Positions 52,876 through 63,035 are shown, numbered from the stretch's first letter. The stretch: 64,000 nt of DNA from Bradyrhizobium sp. 186 (GCF_023101685.1 NZ_CP082164.1:2728001-2792000); one strand, 5' to 3'. Notes: generated by a model not told the origin, from the letters alone. Numbers and translations are program-made.

Positions 52876-54402
52876 CTATTTCCAGGTCGACAGATAGAAA
52901 CGCGGCACGTCGTCCGGGAAGCCCTGGAAATTCAGCTGCTTTGAAAATGCGACGTAGCGGACGTCGCTGAACAGCGGCACGAAATCAACCCGCTCCGTGG
53001 CCAGATGGATCGCCTCACTATAGGCCTTGCGGCGCAGCTCCGGATCGATACTGGCCCCAGCCTGCTTCAACAGGTCTTGCACCTCGGCATCGCGCGCGTA
53101 GTCGTTCAATCCACCGCCGAGCCAATAGGGCATGAACGCCGAGGCATCGTTGACGGAATTGCTGCCCCAACTCCCCGAATATAACGGCGCCTTGCCTGCT
53201 TCCGCCAACTGGATGGCAGCGCCAATCTGCAGCTGCTGGATGCGCAGGTTGATGCCGACGGCCTTGAGATAGTTCTGCATGGTCGCGGCGATCGCCGGTG
53301 CGGAATATGTGACGAGCTCTGTATCGAAGCCATTGGGATAACCGGCCTCGGTCAGAAGCTGCTTGGCCTTGGCCGGATCGAATGGATATTTCACGGCCGC
53401 AGATACGTCACAGCCGAACTGGGTGGGGAAACACGGCGCGTCGATGACCTGCGAATCGCCCTGGATCAGCTGCTTGGCCATCGTGGCGCGGTCGATTGCG
53501 GAGATGATCGCCTGCCGCACCTTCAGTTTGGTCAGCGGATTGTCGGCGCCTGAACGGCCAGCGGCGTCGACGGTCATGAAATGGACCCGCATGGTGCCGA
53601 ACCGCAGCGCCTCCAAATTTGGCATCCGGGCGATATTTGCGAATTGATCGGCGTTGTAGCCCCAGATCCAATCTGCTTTTCCGCCGAGTAGCTCGGTCAA
53701 CTCGGTTGTGGCGTCGGGCACCTCGTGGATCTTGATATAGCGGATGGCAGGGCGGCCCTTGGGGCTACCCGCGTAGTAGCCGTCATACCGTTCCATGTCG
53801 ATCTGGGTGGTGCCGTCGACCTTGGTGATCTTGTAAGGGCCAGTGCCAATCGGGGCACGGGCGTAGGCGTCGACACCGATTTTTTCGCGATAGGCCTTTG
53901 GCCAGATCGGCGTCACCATCGACAGGTATTCCATCACGGCCGGCGACACTCCGGTCAGTTTGAGGCGTACGTGGAAGTCGTCGATCTTCTCGGCGCCAGC
54001 GTACGACGTGTAATAGGCCGGGATTGCCACTCGCTTGTCCTGGATGACGGTGTTGATCGTGTACACCACGTCATCGGCGGAAAACGGGTCGCCGTTCTGG
54101 AACGTCACGCCCTCGCGCAGGGTGAAGTCGATCGTGGTGGCATCGACCTGCTTCCAGGACGTGGCCAAAGCCGGCTTGATTTCCATGGTTGCGGGATCGC
54201 GATACAGCAGGCAGTCGAAAGCCTGGAACGCCACCACCATGCCGGTGCGCTGCGAATTGTGGTAGGGGTCGACATCAGGAATCGCATCGCGCCATGTGAT
54301 GCGCAGCGTGTCAGCCGATTTTTGCGCCAGCGCCGGGGCCGCCATTGCCAGTGTCATGCAGGCGGCCAGCGGCAGGCCGCGGAGCCAGGTATCGGATCGC
54401 AT
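52876..54402 (-). CDS. Peptide ABC transporter substrate-binding protein (family 5, DppA type)
   Basis: 508 residues. Sec signal MRSDTWLRGLPLAACMTLAMAAPALA-Q. The mature protein starts SADTLRITWRDAIPDVDPYHNS and has the family 5 markers LREGVTFQNGDPFSADDVVYTINTV and GTGPYKITKVDGTTQIDMERYDGYY. It ends 15 bases from the stop of the DppF gene on the opposite strand, so the transporter set is complete but the binding protein has its own promoter. Ligand not readable. Confidence 0.92.
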   Translation of the reverse strand: MRSDTWLRGLPLAACMTLAMAAPALAQKSADTLRITWRDAIPDVDPYHNSQRTGMVVAFQAFDCLLYRDPATMEIKPALATSWKQVDATTIDFTLREGVTFQNGDPFSADDVVYTINTVIQDKRVAIPAYYTSYAGAEKIDDFHVRLKLTGVSPAVMEYLSMVTPIWPKAYREKIGVDAYARAPIGTGPYKITKVDGTTQIDMERYDGYYAGSPKGRPAIRYIKIHEVPDATTELTELLGGKADWIWGYNADQFANIARMPNLEALRFGTMRVHFMTVDAAGRSGADNPLTKLKVRQAIISAIDRATMAKQLIQGDSQVIDAPCFPTQFGCDVSAAVKYPFDPAKAKQLLTEAGYPNGFDTELVTYSAPAIAATMQNYLKAVGINLRIQQLQIGAAIQLAEAGKAPLYSGSWGSNSVNDASAFMPYWLGGGLNDYARDAEVQDLLKQAGASIDPELRRKAYSEAIHLATERVDFVPLFSDVRYVAFSKQLNFQGFPDDVPRFYLSTWK

Positions 54403-54538
54403 TTATTGTCCTCTCAACTCCGAAAAAAGCAGACGACGCAGAAACATACGGCGTCGCGGAACAGAAGCAACCCGCATGCCACCATCCTGGCTGCGGCTAC
54501 TGCTACCACGGCGGTCTTCGCCAAGCGATGGGGCCCAT

Positions 54539-55756
54539 CTATCCTTGGTCGACGGCCGCCACCAACCGCTTCAGGAAACCGTCGACGGCCTCAGGATCGA
54601 TCCAGCGAACCACCGCCACGAGATCGTGCTCCTGATCGACATAGACCATGTTGGTGCCGTTGCCGACGTGGGCAAAAGCGGTGGCCGGAGCACTCGGCCA
54701 GCGCTTCCGGTCAGTGTTAAGAAACCAGTTCATATACCCGTAGATCGGCTCTGGCTTGGTAGGCGTGCGTGCCTGATCGATCCATTGCTCCGAGAGCAAT
54801 TGACGATCTTTCCACTTGCCGCGACGCAGCGTGAGATAGCCGAAGCGGGCCATGTCGTAGGCATTGATAAACATGCCACCGCCCCAGTGCCCGCCGCCGG
54901 TCACCGACTGCATTACGGTGCCATCCAGAACGACCCAGGAATTCTCGTAGCCGAACCAGCGCCAGGTGCTGGAGGCGCCGATCGGGTCCATGATGTTTTC
55001 CTTCAGAACCTGTGGCAGCGGGCGCCGCCAGACGTTGAGGGCTGCGAGCGCCATCACATTCGTGCGGGTGTCGTTGTATTTATAAAATGTGCCCGGCTTG
55101 TTGCGCGGCAACGTCCCCCATTCCGCCGGATTGTCGCCAGGCCGATCCGCCCAGTCCGGCTTGCCCCATAGCGTGCCTTCCCAGTCGCTGGTCTGTCGCA
55201 ACAGATCGTCCCAGGTGATCGTGCGGTTGTGCGGCGATTCAAACGGGAACAGCAGATCGGACGCGTTGAGCCGATCCGATTTGTTGGTGGTCGAAGACGG
55301 GGTGTAGAGCTGCACCGGTGCGACATAGTCCCTTACTGCGTCGTCGACGCTCTTGATCATGCCTCGCTCGACGGCAATTCCGACGACGCTGGAGAGGAAG
55401 CTCTTGGTTACGCTGTGCGTCATATCGACCCTGAGCGGATATCCCCATTCAGCGACGATGTAGCCCTTGCGAATGATCATTCCAGTCGGATCACCGCGTT
55501 CCTGGATCGGCCCGATCGCGTAGCCGAACGGTTCGCGGCCGAAGGTTTGATAATGGTTCATCACCAGGTCGCGGGGTGCCTTCGTCTCCCCGGCGACTGC
55601 AAAATCGATCGCCTGCTTCAGGAGGTCGGGACGGACGCCCGACTCTGAAGGCGTCCTGTGCTGCCACGTCGCATCGGGGTAATAGGCCGTAGCCAGATTC
55701 GCGCCCTGGTCAGGTTGATTAGTTGGTCCGCGCAGGCTGGAACGACGAGAGGTCAT
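54539..55756 (-). CDS. Serine hydrolase of the beta-lactamase class C/esterase family
   Basis: 405 residues. The catalytic SxxK is in DMTHSVTKSFLSSVVG (Ser about 137, Lys about 140). The second Tyr-x-Asn motif is in GTFYKYNDTRTNVMALAA, and a C-terminal HVGNGTNMVYVDQEHD block corresponds to the third element. No signal peptide is visible in the first 30 residues, so it is probably cytoplasmic. Members hydrolyse beta-lactams, small esters or D-amino-acid amides. The neighbouring binding protein (136 bases downstream, same strand) suggests it processes an imported amide or peptide. Confidence 0.86.
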   Translation of the reverse strand: MTSRRSSLRGPTNQPDQGANLATAYYPDATWQHRTPSESGVRPDLLKQAIDFAVAGETKAPRDLVMNHYQTFGREPFGYAIGPIQERGDPTGMIIRKGYIVAEWGYPLRVDMTHSVTKSFLSSVVGIAVERGMIKSVDDAVRDYVAPVQLYTPSSTTNKSDRLNASDLLFPFESPHNRTITWDDLLRQTSDWEGTLWGKPDWADRPGDNPAEWGTLPRNKPGTFYKYNDTRTNVMALAALNVWRRPLPQVLKENIMDPIGASSTWRWFGYENSWVVLDGTVMQSVTGGGHWGGGMFINAYDMARFGYLTLRRGKWKDRQLLSEQWIDQARTPTKPEPIYGYMNWFLNTDRKRWPSAPATAFAHVGNGTNMVYVDQEHDLVAVVRWIDPEAVDGFLKRLVAAVDQG

Positions 55757-56080
55757 GACTTTCTTTCAACCAGGATTCTTCAGGAGTTCGGTCACCGACC
55801 TCCGGCTTCAACGAATTGAGCAAGATGTCCGCCGAAGTGTGTCCTGACGCCTACACCATCCCAATGTAATTTCCTACCGTCCGGTGAAGCGGCACAGGTC
55901 TGCGCGCGAAGGACCGGTGGCCGCGACGCCCAGGGGTGTGGCAGAGACAGGTAGGCCATCAGCACCGCCCATAGCGAGATGGTGGGCGCTTGCTATGGCC
56001 TGAGCCTCGAATCTAGATGGGACGCGCGCGCAAGACTGATGAAGACGCGACGTACGTGCAAGGAGCGAACTGTAAATCCG
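55757..56080. other. Intergenic stretch, no gene seen
   Basis: Lies upstream of the serine hydrolase (on its promoter side) and at the 3' end of the GlcG-like gene. No supported coding frame, repeat or RNA gene. Confidence 0.5.
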
Positions 56081-56564
56081 TCATCTACCCTGATCTGTCT
56101 TCGGTCCGGAGCTCAGTGCCGCCGCTGCGGTGTTCGCAATTCCGGTGTCCGTCTCCTTGCTCAAGCCGGCAACACGAACTGCGCCCACGACTTTGCCGTT
56201 TACGCGTATCGGAACGCCGCCGCGCAGTGCTGCGATGCCGGCAGTGACGAATGCCGTTCGGGATGTTGTCCTCGATCTCCTCCGTTGGCCGTTGCAGCCG
56301 CGCTGCCGTTCGCGCCTTCTCGATGGCGAGGTGTGCGCTTGCCGGGCGGACATTATCCATACGCTGGAAAGCAAGCAGATCGCCGGCGGGATCAACCACC
56401 GCGACCGCCGAGAGCGCATTCCGCTGCTCCGCGCTCTCCTTGGCTGCTCGCAGAACTTGCTGGGCTCCGACTTGGTCGAGGGTCATTACGTTGATGGTCT
56501 GAGCCTCGACCGAGAAGCAGAAAACCGTCGTCACCACTCCGACGCTGATTGCGAGTTTGTTCAT
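56081..56564 (-). pseudogene. GlcG/HbpS-family heme-binding-like exported protein, frame-broken
   Basis: Signal peptide MNKLAISVGVVTTVFCFSVEA-Q. Then the GlcG fold: AAKESAEQRNALSAVAVVDPAGDLLAFQRMDNV, SAHLAIEKARTAARLQRPTEEIED. At NIPNG (near 56270) the frame changes; the other frame continues properly with RTAFVTAGIAALRGGVPIRV, NGKVVGAVRVAGLSKETDTGIA and a stop. The break sits on repeated CGAACGG-type bases, so a small deletion between short repeats is a likely cause. Its normal neighbours in relatives are redox proteins, as here. Confidence 0.72.
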
Positions 56565-56636
56565 AGCGAGCCCATTTCGATTCGTTAAAGCTTAGGGGTG
56601 CGAGGGATGCTATCGCCGAGGTCTATGTTACCGGGC

Positions 56637-56969
56637 CTAGGAAGCGCCTTTGGCGCGAACCAGATAGTCCACGATCGCCTTGGCGTCGTCAGGGCTGACA
56701 GGAGCCTTGTAGGCCGCAATCATCTTGTTGACGACCTCTTGCCAGGCCTCCCTCGACAACGAAGGCTGGTTCAATACATGATCGGCCGAATGGCAGGCGA
56801 GACAGTTGTTGTTGATCGCATCAGATCCAGGACCAGCGCGAAACATCGCGTCGCTGGTGGGGACATCCAGCTTGAGCGACTTCAACGTGGTGATCGTTGC
56901 AGCGTGGCCGGGATGTGACAACAGAACGAGACCGAGACCAGTGGCCATCGCCAGAACAGCACGGAGCAT
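56637..56969 (-). CDS. Small exported cytochrome c (SorB-like)
   Basis: 110 residues. The signal peptide MLRAVLAMATGLGLVLLSHPGHA precedes one class I heme site, CLACH, in NNNCLACHSADHVL, with a later Met in VVNKMIAAYKAPVSPDDAKAIVDYL as likely axial ligand. The gene follows the sulfite-dehydrogenase-like gene by 13 bases, as sorB follows sorA. It would accept electrons from the molybdenum subunit. AGGAGGAATCAGGA precedes the ATG. Intact itself although its partner is frame-broken. Confidence 0.82.
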   Translation of the reverse strand: MLRAVLAMATGLGLVLLSHPGHAATITTLKSLKLDVPTSDAMFRAGPGSDAINNNCLACHSADHVLNQPSLSREAWQEVVNKMIAAYKAPVSPDDAKAIVDYLVRAKGAS

Positions 56970-56982
56970 TCCTGATTCCTCC

Positions 56983-58175
56983 TCAGGCCGCGACCACATG
57001 GGTCGTTTCAACAGTATTGTACATGTAGCCGGCCGGATTCCAGATCTTGAAATCGGGCTGCGCCTCGTTTTTGATGTTGCTGCAACGAACCATCAGGGTG
57101 TGCGCGCCGCGAGCAGGCAGCGTAAATTGCGTCTGCCATTGCCGAAAGCCGTATTTCCCCAGGTCGGCACCGAGTTGGGTGGGCTGCCAGCTCGTGCCGC
57201 CATCGATCGAGAAGTCGACGCGGGCAACGCCGCAATCGCCGCCGAAGGCGATACCCCGCGCCGAAACCGGCGCCCCCGCCGGCAGGCTATCGCCGTTACG
57301 GATGTTGGTGATGAACGACCGCGGAACATTGCGGGTCACCGGCACCAAGTTGAAACCGGTCTCGCCAGGCTTGACGTTGTTGTGCGGCGTATCGGGCACG
57401 CGATAGCCAGTCGCCGTCCAGTAATTGGTGTCGGGCTGATCGAGCACTTCGATGTCGTTCAACATCTTGATCCAGTAGACCCCGCACCAGCGGGTACGAC
57501 GAGTCGCAGCGGAAATCCATTCAGTAATGGAAGCTGCTCGCCGTTCATGGCGAAAGCGATCATCACTTCGCCGTCCCGAGCGTGATCGATGGTGAGCGAC
57601 TTCAGGAATTTCGGCGCGTCCTGCATCACCGGCTCGTCGAGGCCGCCGAAGCGGACCTGAATGGTGCCAGACTTTACACCGGCACGGTCAAGCACATCCT
57701 TGAGACGCACGCCGGTCCAGATCGCGTTGCTCATCGAACCATTTGCCCATTGAGCGCCCGCAACGCGTGGTTCGGCGTAAATCCGCGAAGCGCCAGCGCA
57801 TTGGTTGACCGCGGCGATTTCGAATCTCGGCAAACCCTGCAGAATATCCTTGAGCGACAGCGAAAGGGTCTGATCGACCTGGCCGCGAACCGCCAGACGA
57901 AAGCTATCCACATCGACGTCGCCGGGAAAAGTCGCCCAGTGCCAGCTGACATAATGCTGGTCGTTTGGGGTGAACACGCCCCTGTCGAAGACTTCAAAGG
58001 GAGTTTCGAGCCATGGCGGGCTCGACCGCTGCAGGATCATTCGGCCTTTTTGCGGATAGGATGTGGTGATTAACCGCGTGCTCGGACCGCCCGGCACGTG
58101 CAGATCGACCGTCTCCTCTGCTGACGCCGGCGAGGACTTCCGTTGGGCGCCATGTTCCTGCACTGCCGCGGGCAA
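56983..58175 (-). pseudogene. SorA-type sulfite dehydrogenase (molybdenum subunit), one frameshift
   Basis: The molybdenum-cofactor domain is clear: QHYVSWHWATFPGDVDVDSF, LQGLPRFEIAAVNQCAGASR with the Mo-coordinating Cys, VAGAQWANGSMSNAIWTGVRLKDVL and GEVMIAFAMNGEQLPLLNGFPLRLVVP. There the frame is lost near 57475 and the dimerisation domain continues in the next frame: WIKMLNDIEVLDQPDTNYW, ARGIAFGGDCGVARVDFSID, FKIWNPAGYMYN. One lost base in a CCGGCTGG-like site explains it. The Tat signal expected at the N-terminus is also not recognisable. Confidence 0.8.
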
Positions 58176-58325
58176 TGTTGGCCCAAATCGATCGACAAAG
58201 TCGCTTCAAATAGGAACGCGGATGGCCCGGAACCGTAAGCGCGGTCCGGCGGGAGCTGGAACGAATTGCTGGCCTCCCTGCAAAGTGCTCTAATCCTCCC
58301 GTCGGGACCGGGACGCTCTGCGAAA

Positions 58326-61079
58326 ATGATGCGTAACCAAACCAGCAATCTGCGGAATTCAGCCGCGCGGTTTCTCCCTGACAGCGCTGCGCGAGGGCTT
58401 TCCTTCTACGCAATGGCAGTCTTGTCGGTCGCCGTTGCGATAGTTGCTGCCGATCTTATAACGCGTCTGCTGCACGCCGAGCCCATCGCATTGTTGATGC
58501 TTTGTGCCGTCATTTTTTCTGCCTGGCTTGGCGGGTTCGGCCCGGCGCTGTTGGCGATCATAATCGCCCTTTTCGCTTTCCATTATTACCTTGTGCCGCC
58601 AATCAACTCATTTACTTGGAAGCATAATCTATTCGTTGTGGGTATTTCGGAGCTGCCGCGTCTGGTCCTGTTTTCCATTATATCCCTCTTTGTTGCGTTT
58701 GTGATTTCGGCGCAGCGAACAGCCACGAAGGCTCTCCAGCGTTCCAGCGACGACCTGAAAGCAGCGATTGCGGGTCAAAAGCGCATTGAAGCCGCTCTGC
58801 TGCAGAGCGAGATGTATTTGACCGAAGCGCAGAGATTGAGCGGCACGGGGAGCTTTGGATGGAATGTCTCCAGCCAGGAAATCTTCTGGTCAGACGAAAC
58901 CTTCCGAATCTTTGGATGCGACCAAGCGACGAAACCGACGCTGGAATGCATTGTCCAGCGCACCCATCCGGAAGACCGCGCCGCCGTGCAAAAGACCATC
59001 GATTGCGCGTCCAGCGACGGCAAGAATTTCGACCATGAATATCGATTGCTGATGCCGGATGGCTCAGTGAAATATGTCCATGCCGTAGCTCGTGCTGCGA
59101 AAGATGCGACAGGCGGCGTCGAGTTCCTCGGAGCAGTGACGGATGTCACGGTCGCGAGGGAGGCGGAGCGTAAGCTGCGACGGAGCGAGGCCTATTTGGC
59201 CGAAGCGCAGCAGGTGAGCCGTACCAGCAGCTGGGCCTGGGATGTGCGCCGTCGCGGCTGGGCGTATCAGTCCCCCGGAGTTTACCACATTTTTGGCTTC
59301 GATCTGGAAAAGGGCGAAGTGCCGCTGCAAGCCTTACGGGATCGCATTCATCCGGAAGACAGGATCCGCAATGTCGAAGCGGCGTCCCGAGCGATCCGAG
59401 AGAAAACAGAGTTCGAAGTTGATTTCCGGATAGTTCTTCCGGACGGATCGATAAAACGCATCCATTCGGTGGGGCACCCTGTCGTCAACAGCGAGGGCGA
59501 TGTGGTCGAATTGATCGGTACGCATTTGGATGTCACCGAGCAATATGAAGCAAAGCAAAAATTGCAAAAGGCTTTCGACGAAATCAAGAGATCCGAAGAT
59601 CGCCTTCGACTGGTCATCGACACAATCCCGACGCTGGTCTGGCGCGCCGGACCAGAAGGGATCCCCGACTTTCTTAGCCAACCGGCTCTAGACTATACCG
59701 GCCTCTCATTGGACCAGACGGAAACCGGCTGGCCTCGCGCTTTTCATCCTGACGACAGGAAGGGCATGTTGCAGAAGTGGAGCGCAATACAGCAGTCCGG
59801 CATGCGAGGCGGGCTTGAAGCGCGGCTCCGGCGCTTCGATGGCGAATATCGCTGGTTTTTGTTCGAAGCCGTGCCGATGCGCGACGAGGCCGGCAACATT
59901 GTCAAATGGTATGGGTCAGCGACCGATATCGAGGACCGCAAGCAGACCGAGGTCGCGCTTCGTGAGAGCGAGCAGCGCTTTCGCGATTATGCCGAAACGG
60001 CCTCGGATTGGCTTTGGGAGACCGGGCCGGATCACCGCGTCATGCGCGCATCGGACCACCTCAGCGCCGTCGGCATCGCGCCCGCGCGCCTGACCGGCGT
60101 GGCTCGCTGGGATATTGCAACCGATGTTGAATCGGAACCCGAAAAATGGCGACTGCATCGGACGATGCACGAGGCACATCTGCCCTTTCGCGATTTCGTG
60201 TATAGCACCATAAGCGAGAGTGGGTCTCCGGTATATGTTCGGTCAAGCGGCAAGCCAATTTTCGACGCGACCGGCAATTTCGTGGGCTATCGGGGCACCG
60301 GGACCGACATCACCGCGACGATCCGCGCAGATCATGCCGAACAGGCGCTGCGCAAGGCGCAGGGGGAGCTCGCACACGTGACGCGCGTGACGACGCTTGG
60401 CGAACTGACGGCCTCCATCGCCCATGAAGTGAACCAGCCGCTCGCCGCCGTGGTCGCCAACGCCGAAGCCTGTCTGCGCTGGCTCGACCGCGAAACTCCC
60501 GACCTGGCTGCAGCGCGTCGCTCGGTGGAATGGGTTATCAACGACAGTTGCCGCGCGAGTGAGGTGATCCGTCGGGTCCGGGCGCTCGCTAACAAGGCCG
60601 ACATTGAGAGGGTGCCGCTCGACGTCAATAACGTGATCAGGGAGGTCATTGCGCTGGTGCAACGTGAGTTAACTAGCCACCGCGTATCACTGCGAACGGA
60701 GTTGGCGCCGGCTCTACCAATGATCCTTGGTGATCGGGTCCAGCTGCAGCAGGTGATCATAAACCTGGTGATGAACGGCATCGAAGCAATGCAGACAGTC
60801 ACGGATCGGCCGCGCGAACTGGTGATCCGATCGGGTAAAGACGACAGGCACCAACCGCTCGTAAGTGTGACGGATTGCGGCGTCGGGATCTCCGCCGAGA
60901 ATGCAAATCGGCTCTTCAACGCCTTCTTCACCACCAAGTCCAGCGGCCTGGGGATGGGTCTCTCGATCTGCCGTTCGATCGTGGAGGCCCACGGCGGACG
61001 GTTGTCGGCTGGCCGCAATGAGGGGCCGGGTGCGACTGTTCAATTTGTCCTGCCCTCGCATCAGGAGGAGGCGTTGTGA
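58326..61079 (+). CDS. Membrane hybrid-type sensor histidine kinase with DUF4118 and four PAS domains
   Basis: About 917 residues. A KdpD-like DUF4118 membrane domain comes first ([67 protein letters not shown]). Then PAS/PAC repeats ([88 protein letters not shown]), and a HisKA-like domain with phospho-His in [21 protein letters not shown]. The ATPase follows ([38 protein letters not shown]). The kinase type (HEVNQPLAA) pairs with FixJ/NodW-like regulators. It overlaps the regulator start by GTGA. Confidence 0.9.
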   Translation: MMRNQTSNLRNSAARFLPDSAARGLSFYAMAVLSVAVAIVAADLITRLLHAEPIALLMLCAVIFSAWLGGFGPALLAIIIALFAFHYYLVPPINSFTWKHNLFVVGISELPRLVLFSIISLFVAFVISAQRTATKALQRSSDDLKAAIAGQKRIEAALLQSEMYLTEAQRLSGTGSFGWNVSSQEIFWSDETFRIFGCDQATKPTLECIVQRTHPEDRAAVQKTIDCASSDGKNFDHEYRLLMPDGSVKYVHAVARAAKDATGGVEFLGAVTDVTVAREAERKLRRSEAYLAEAQQVSRTSSWAWDVRRRGWAYQSPGVYHIFGFDLEKGEVPLQALRDRIHPEDRIRNVEAASRAIREKTEFEVDFRIVLPDGSIKRIHSVGHPVVNSEGDVVELIGTHLDVTEQYEAKQKLQKAFDEIKRSEDRLRLVIDTIPTLVWRAGPEGIPDFLSQPALDYTGLSLDQTETGWPRAFHPDDRKGMLQKWSAIQQSGMRGGLEARLRRFDGEYRWFLFEAVPMRDEAGNIVKWYGSATDIEDRKQTEVALRESEQRFRDYAETASDWLWETGPDHRVMRASDHLSAVGIAPARLTGVARWDIATDVESEPEKWRLHRTMHEAHLPFRDFVYSTISESGSPVYVRSSGKPIFDATGNFVGYRGTGTDITATIRADHAEQALRKAQGELAHVTRVTTLGELTASIAHEVNQPLAAVVANAEACLRWLDRETPDLAAARRSVEWVINDSCRASEVIRRVRALANKADIERVPLDVNNVIREVIALVQRELTSHRVSLRTELAPALPMILGDRVQLQQVIINLVMNGIEAMQTVTDRPRELVIRSGKDDRHQPLVSVTDCGVGISAENANRLFNAFFTTKSSGLGMGLSICRSIVEAHGGRLSAGRNEGPGATVQFVLPSHQEEAL

Positions 61080-61734
61080 CCGAGCCTCGAAAACCATCGC
61101 ATGCGCCTGCAGTCGCCAAAGAGCCGGTCGTCTTCGTCGTCGAAGACGACGTTCGATGCGCAGAGCGCTCAGCAATCTTTTTCAATCGGTAGGCCTGGAG
61201 GTTGAGCTATTTGGTTCGGCGTCCGAGATGCTGCCGACGAAGCTTCCCGATGTCGCGAGCTGCCTGGTCCTTGACGTTAGATTGCCGGGATTGAGCGGGC
61301 TGGACATTCAGGCCGAGCTGGCCAGGGCAAACATTCATATTCCAATCATCTTCATGAGTGGCCATGGCGATATTCCGATGAGCGTCCGGGCCATGAAGGG
61401 TGGGGCCGTGGATTTCCTGACCAAACCGTTTCGCGACCAGGAGATGCTGGACGCGGTGATGATGGCGATTAAACGCGATCGGAAGCGGCGCGAAGATGAC
61501 AGGATCGTCGCAAATTTGCAGGCGCTTGTTGAGGCCCTGACGCCTCGCGAGCGAGAGATATTGGCTTTGGTGTCGTCTGGCCTCATGAACAAACAAATAG
61601 CAGCCGAGCTCGGACTTGCCGAGATTACCGTGAAGATCCATCGCGGGCATATCATGAGGAAGATGGATGTGAAGTCGTTGGCCGATCTGGTGAGAAAGGC
61701 CGAAACGCTCGGAATTCACCGCATCAAGCCCTAG
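61076..61734 (+). pseudogene. FixJ/NodW-type response regulator with frameshift after the first strand
   Basis: Coupled to the kinase (GTG start overlapping the kinase stop). The first 20 residues end KEPVVFVVEDDV with the acidic pair, then the frame is lost near 61151: one missing base separates EDDV from MRRALSNLFQSVGLEVELF. The rest is complete in the other frame: phospho-Asp in CLVLDVRLPGLSGLD, MSGHGDIPMSVRAMKGGAVDFLTKPF, and a LuxR-type HTH LTPREREILALVSSGLMNKQIAAELGLAEITVKIHRGHIM. A start at an inner codon would give a receiver without its acidic pocket. Confidence 0.8.
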
Positions 61735-61953
61735 CACCCGGCCTAAGGGCCGAAGCCACTTCCAGATGCGGCCCTCCCTGCGAAATGGACGCGGGGGTCT
61801 TAAATTCGAAGGCCCAAACGCTTACAATTCGGCCTCAGGTCCTCGCACGCACAAACCTAAGTATGATTTCAGAATCCTGATTGGCGGCTCATTGTTGGCT
61901 TGGGCGAGTGCTGAGGCAAGCGCCTTGCCCGCGTCAGGAAGGTCGCCTTGTCG

Positions 61954-62313
61954 ATGCTTTCGGAGATTTCAGTCATTGACGATGATGCATCGGTTCGCGC
62001 TGCGATTGACAATCTTCTAAGCTCGCATGGATACTTGGTCCATACGTTTGCTTCAGCCGAGGAATTCTTGCAGTCGCCCCACTTTGATGAAGCGTCGTGT
62101 GTTGTTGCGGATGTGCAGATGCCTGGCATGAACGGATTGGACCTTCTGACGCACATGCGTAGTCGCGGTTACATCGTGCCGTTTATTTTTATCACGGCGT
62201 TCCTCGATGAGAGCGTCCGCGCCAGAGCGCTGCAGGCCGGAGCCATTTGCTTCCTGGCCAAACCCTTCGCCGCGCCGGATCTGATAAACTGCGTCAAAAC
62301 CGCCCCGACTTGA
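61954..62313 (+). CDS. Stand-alone FixJ-type receiver domain protein
   Basis: A 119-residue single receiver: acidic triad in ISVIDDDASVRAAIDNLL, phospho-acceptor Asp in CVVADVQMPGMNGLDLL, Thr in FIFITAFLDESVRARAL, and Lys in AICFLAKPFAAPDLI. There is no DNA-binding domain, so it acts by protein contact, perhaps as a phosphate sink or second target for the upstream PAS kinase. A TTG two codons earlier (61948) is an alternative start. It ends close to a non-coding stretch. Confidence 0.85.
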   Translation: MLSEISVIDDDASVRAAIDNLLSSHGYLVHTFASAEEFLQSPHFDEASCVVADVQMPGMNGLDLLTHMRSRGYIVPFIFITAFLDESVRARALQAGAICFLAKPFAAPDLINCVKTAPT

Positions 62314-62500
62314 GCATCGGGGCCGAGCGGGCCAGGTGCAGCGATCAATGTCGGCGCGTTATCACACCCGCGCAGGCTGTTCGCACGCCATCACGATGTT
62401 CGCACGAATTCTCCCGCACCTAAACTAAAGTATGCGCCGTCCGAAACCAACACGACACTCGAAACAACCTCCGTAGGATCGAGCCGTTCGCATGTACCGA

Positions 62501-62797
62501 TTAGGCTCGCCTTGAACGCGTCCGAAGGGGGGCGGGCGTCGTCGCATCATGCATAGCGATCTTGCCCTCGACCTCCGCGGCATGGGCAAGCGCCTTGTTC
62601 CAGCGCGCTTCAAGCTCGCTCGCCACCAACCGGTTCGCGGGGTCAGCGGCATCGTATTGCCGGAAAGCCCGGTCGGCGGCATAGCGCGCCGCCTCGAGGT
62701 CGCGACTGAGAGCATCGCGCACCTGATTCCGCCGTTCTCCGGCTTCCTTGGCGGCAGCGGTTGCAGCGGCGATAGCGCCCGGACGGTCCGATGATCA
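62501..62797 (-). pseudogene. Serine recombinase/resolvase, internal fragment
   Basis: Reads PGAIAAATAAAKEAGERRNQ, then VRDALSRDLEAARYAADRAFRQYDAADPANRLVASELEARWNKALAHAAEVE. This is the zinc-ribbon-to-coiled-coil part of large serine recombinases (ArYAADRAxRQYDAADPxNRLVAxELExRWN). The catalytic N-terminal domain is missing. It ends after LRTRSRRA without the usual tail. A fossil of a mobile element at the right end of the window. Confidence 0.6.
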
Positions 62798-63035
62798 AGC
62801 CCGCCAGGTCTGGTTTCAATTTTGACATCGAGCGGACGCTGATGGATGAAGGCTTTTGGGGGGGATGGTGCACTACCGAGCTTACCTTTTCCGGCGGCAA
62901 CTTTCCCAGCTGAGTTGCCTTGCTTCCGAACGTCGATTGAACATACACGATCGAGTTCTGGACAAAGTATGTCCCGTGGTACGCGACGCCGTAGATTGTC
63001 ACGGTCAGGGTTTTAACTACCGCAGGCCTGTCCAT
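62643..63035 (-). CDS. Small hypothetical protein with overlong tail
   Basis: The first 50 residues (MDRPAVVKTLTVTIYGVAYH, GTYFVQNSIVYVQSTFGSKA, TQLGKLPPEK) look like a small conserved beta-rich protein known from Bradyrhizobium-like genomes, usually about 55 residues long. GGAGG precedes the ATG at 6 bases. Here the frame runs on for another 80 residues across the recombinase remnant, which is probably not native. A lost stop or frameshift near 62880 would explain it. Confidence 0.45.
   Translation of the reverse strand: MDRPAVVKTLTVTIYGVAYHGTYFVQNSIVYVQSTFGSKATQLGKLPPEKVSSVVHHPPQKPSSISVRSMSKLKPDLAGLIIGPSGRYRRCNRCRQGSRRTAESGARCSQSRPRGGALCRRPGFPAIRCR

Noticed and set aside
54539..55756. Serine hydrolase considered as an antibiotic-resistance beta-lactamase
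   Set aside because: It has SxxK and YxN motifs, but no visible signal peptide, and it resembles the broad esterase/amidase group; resistance cannot be claimed.
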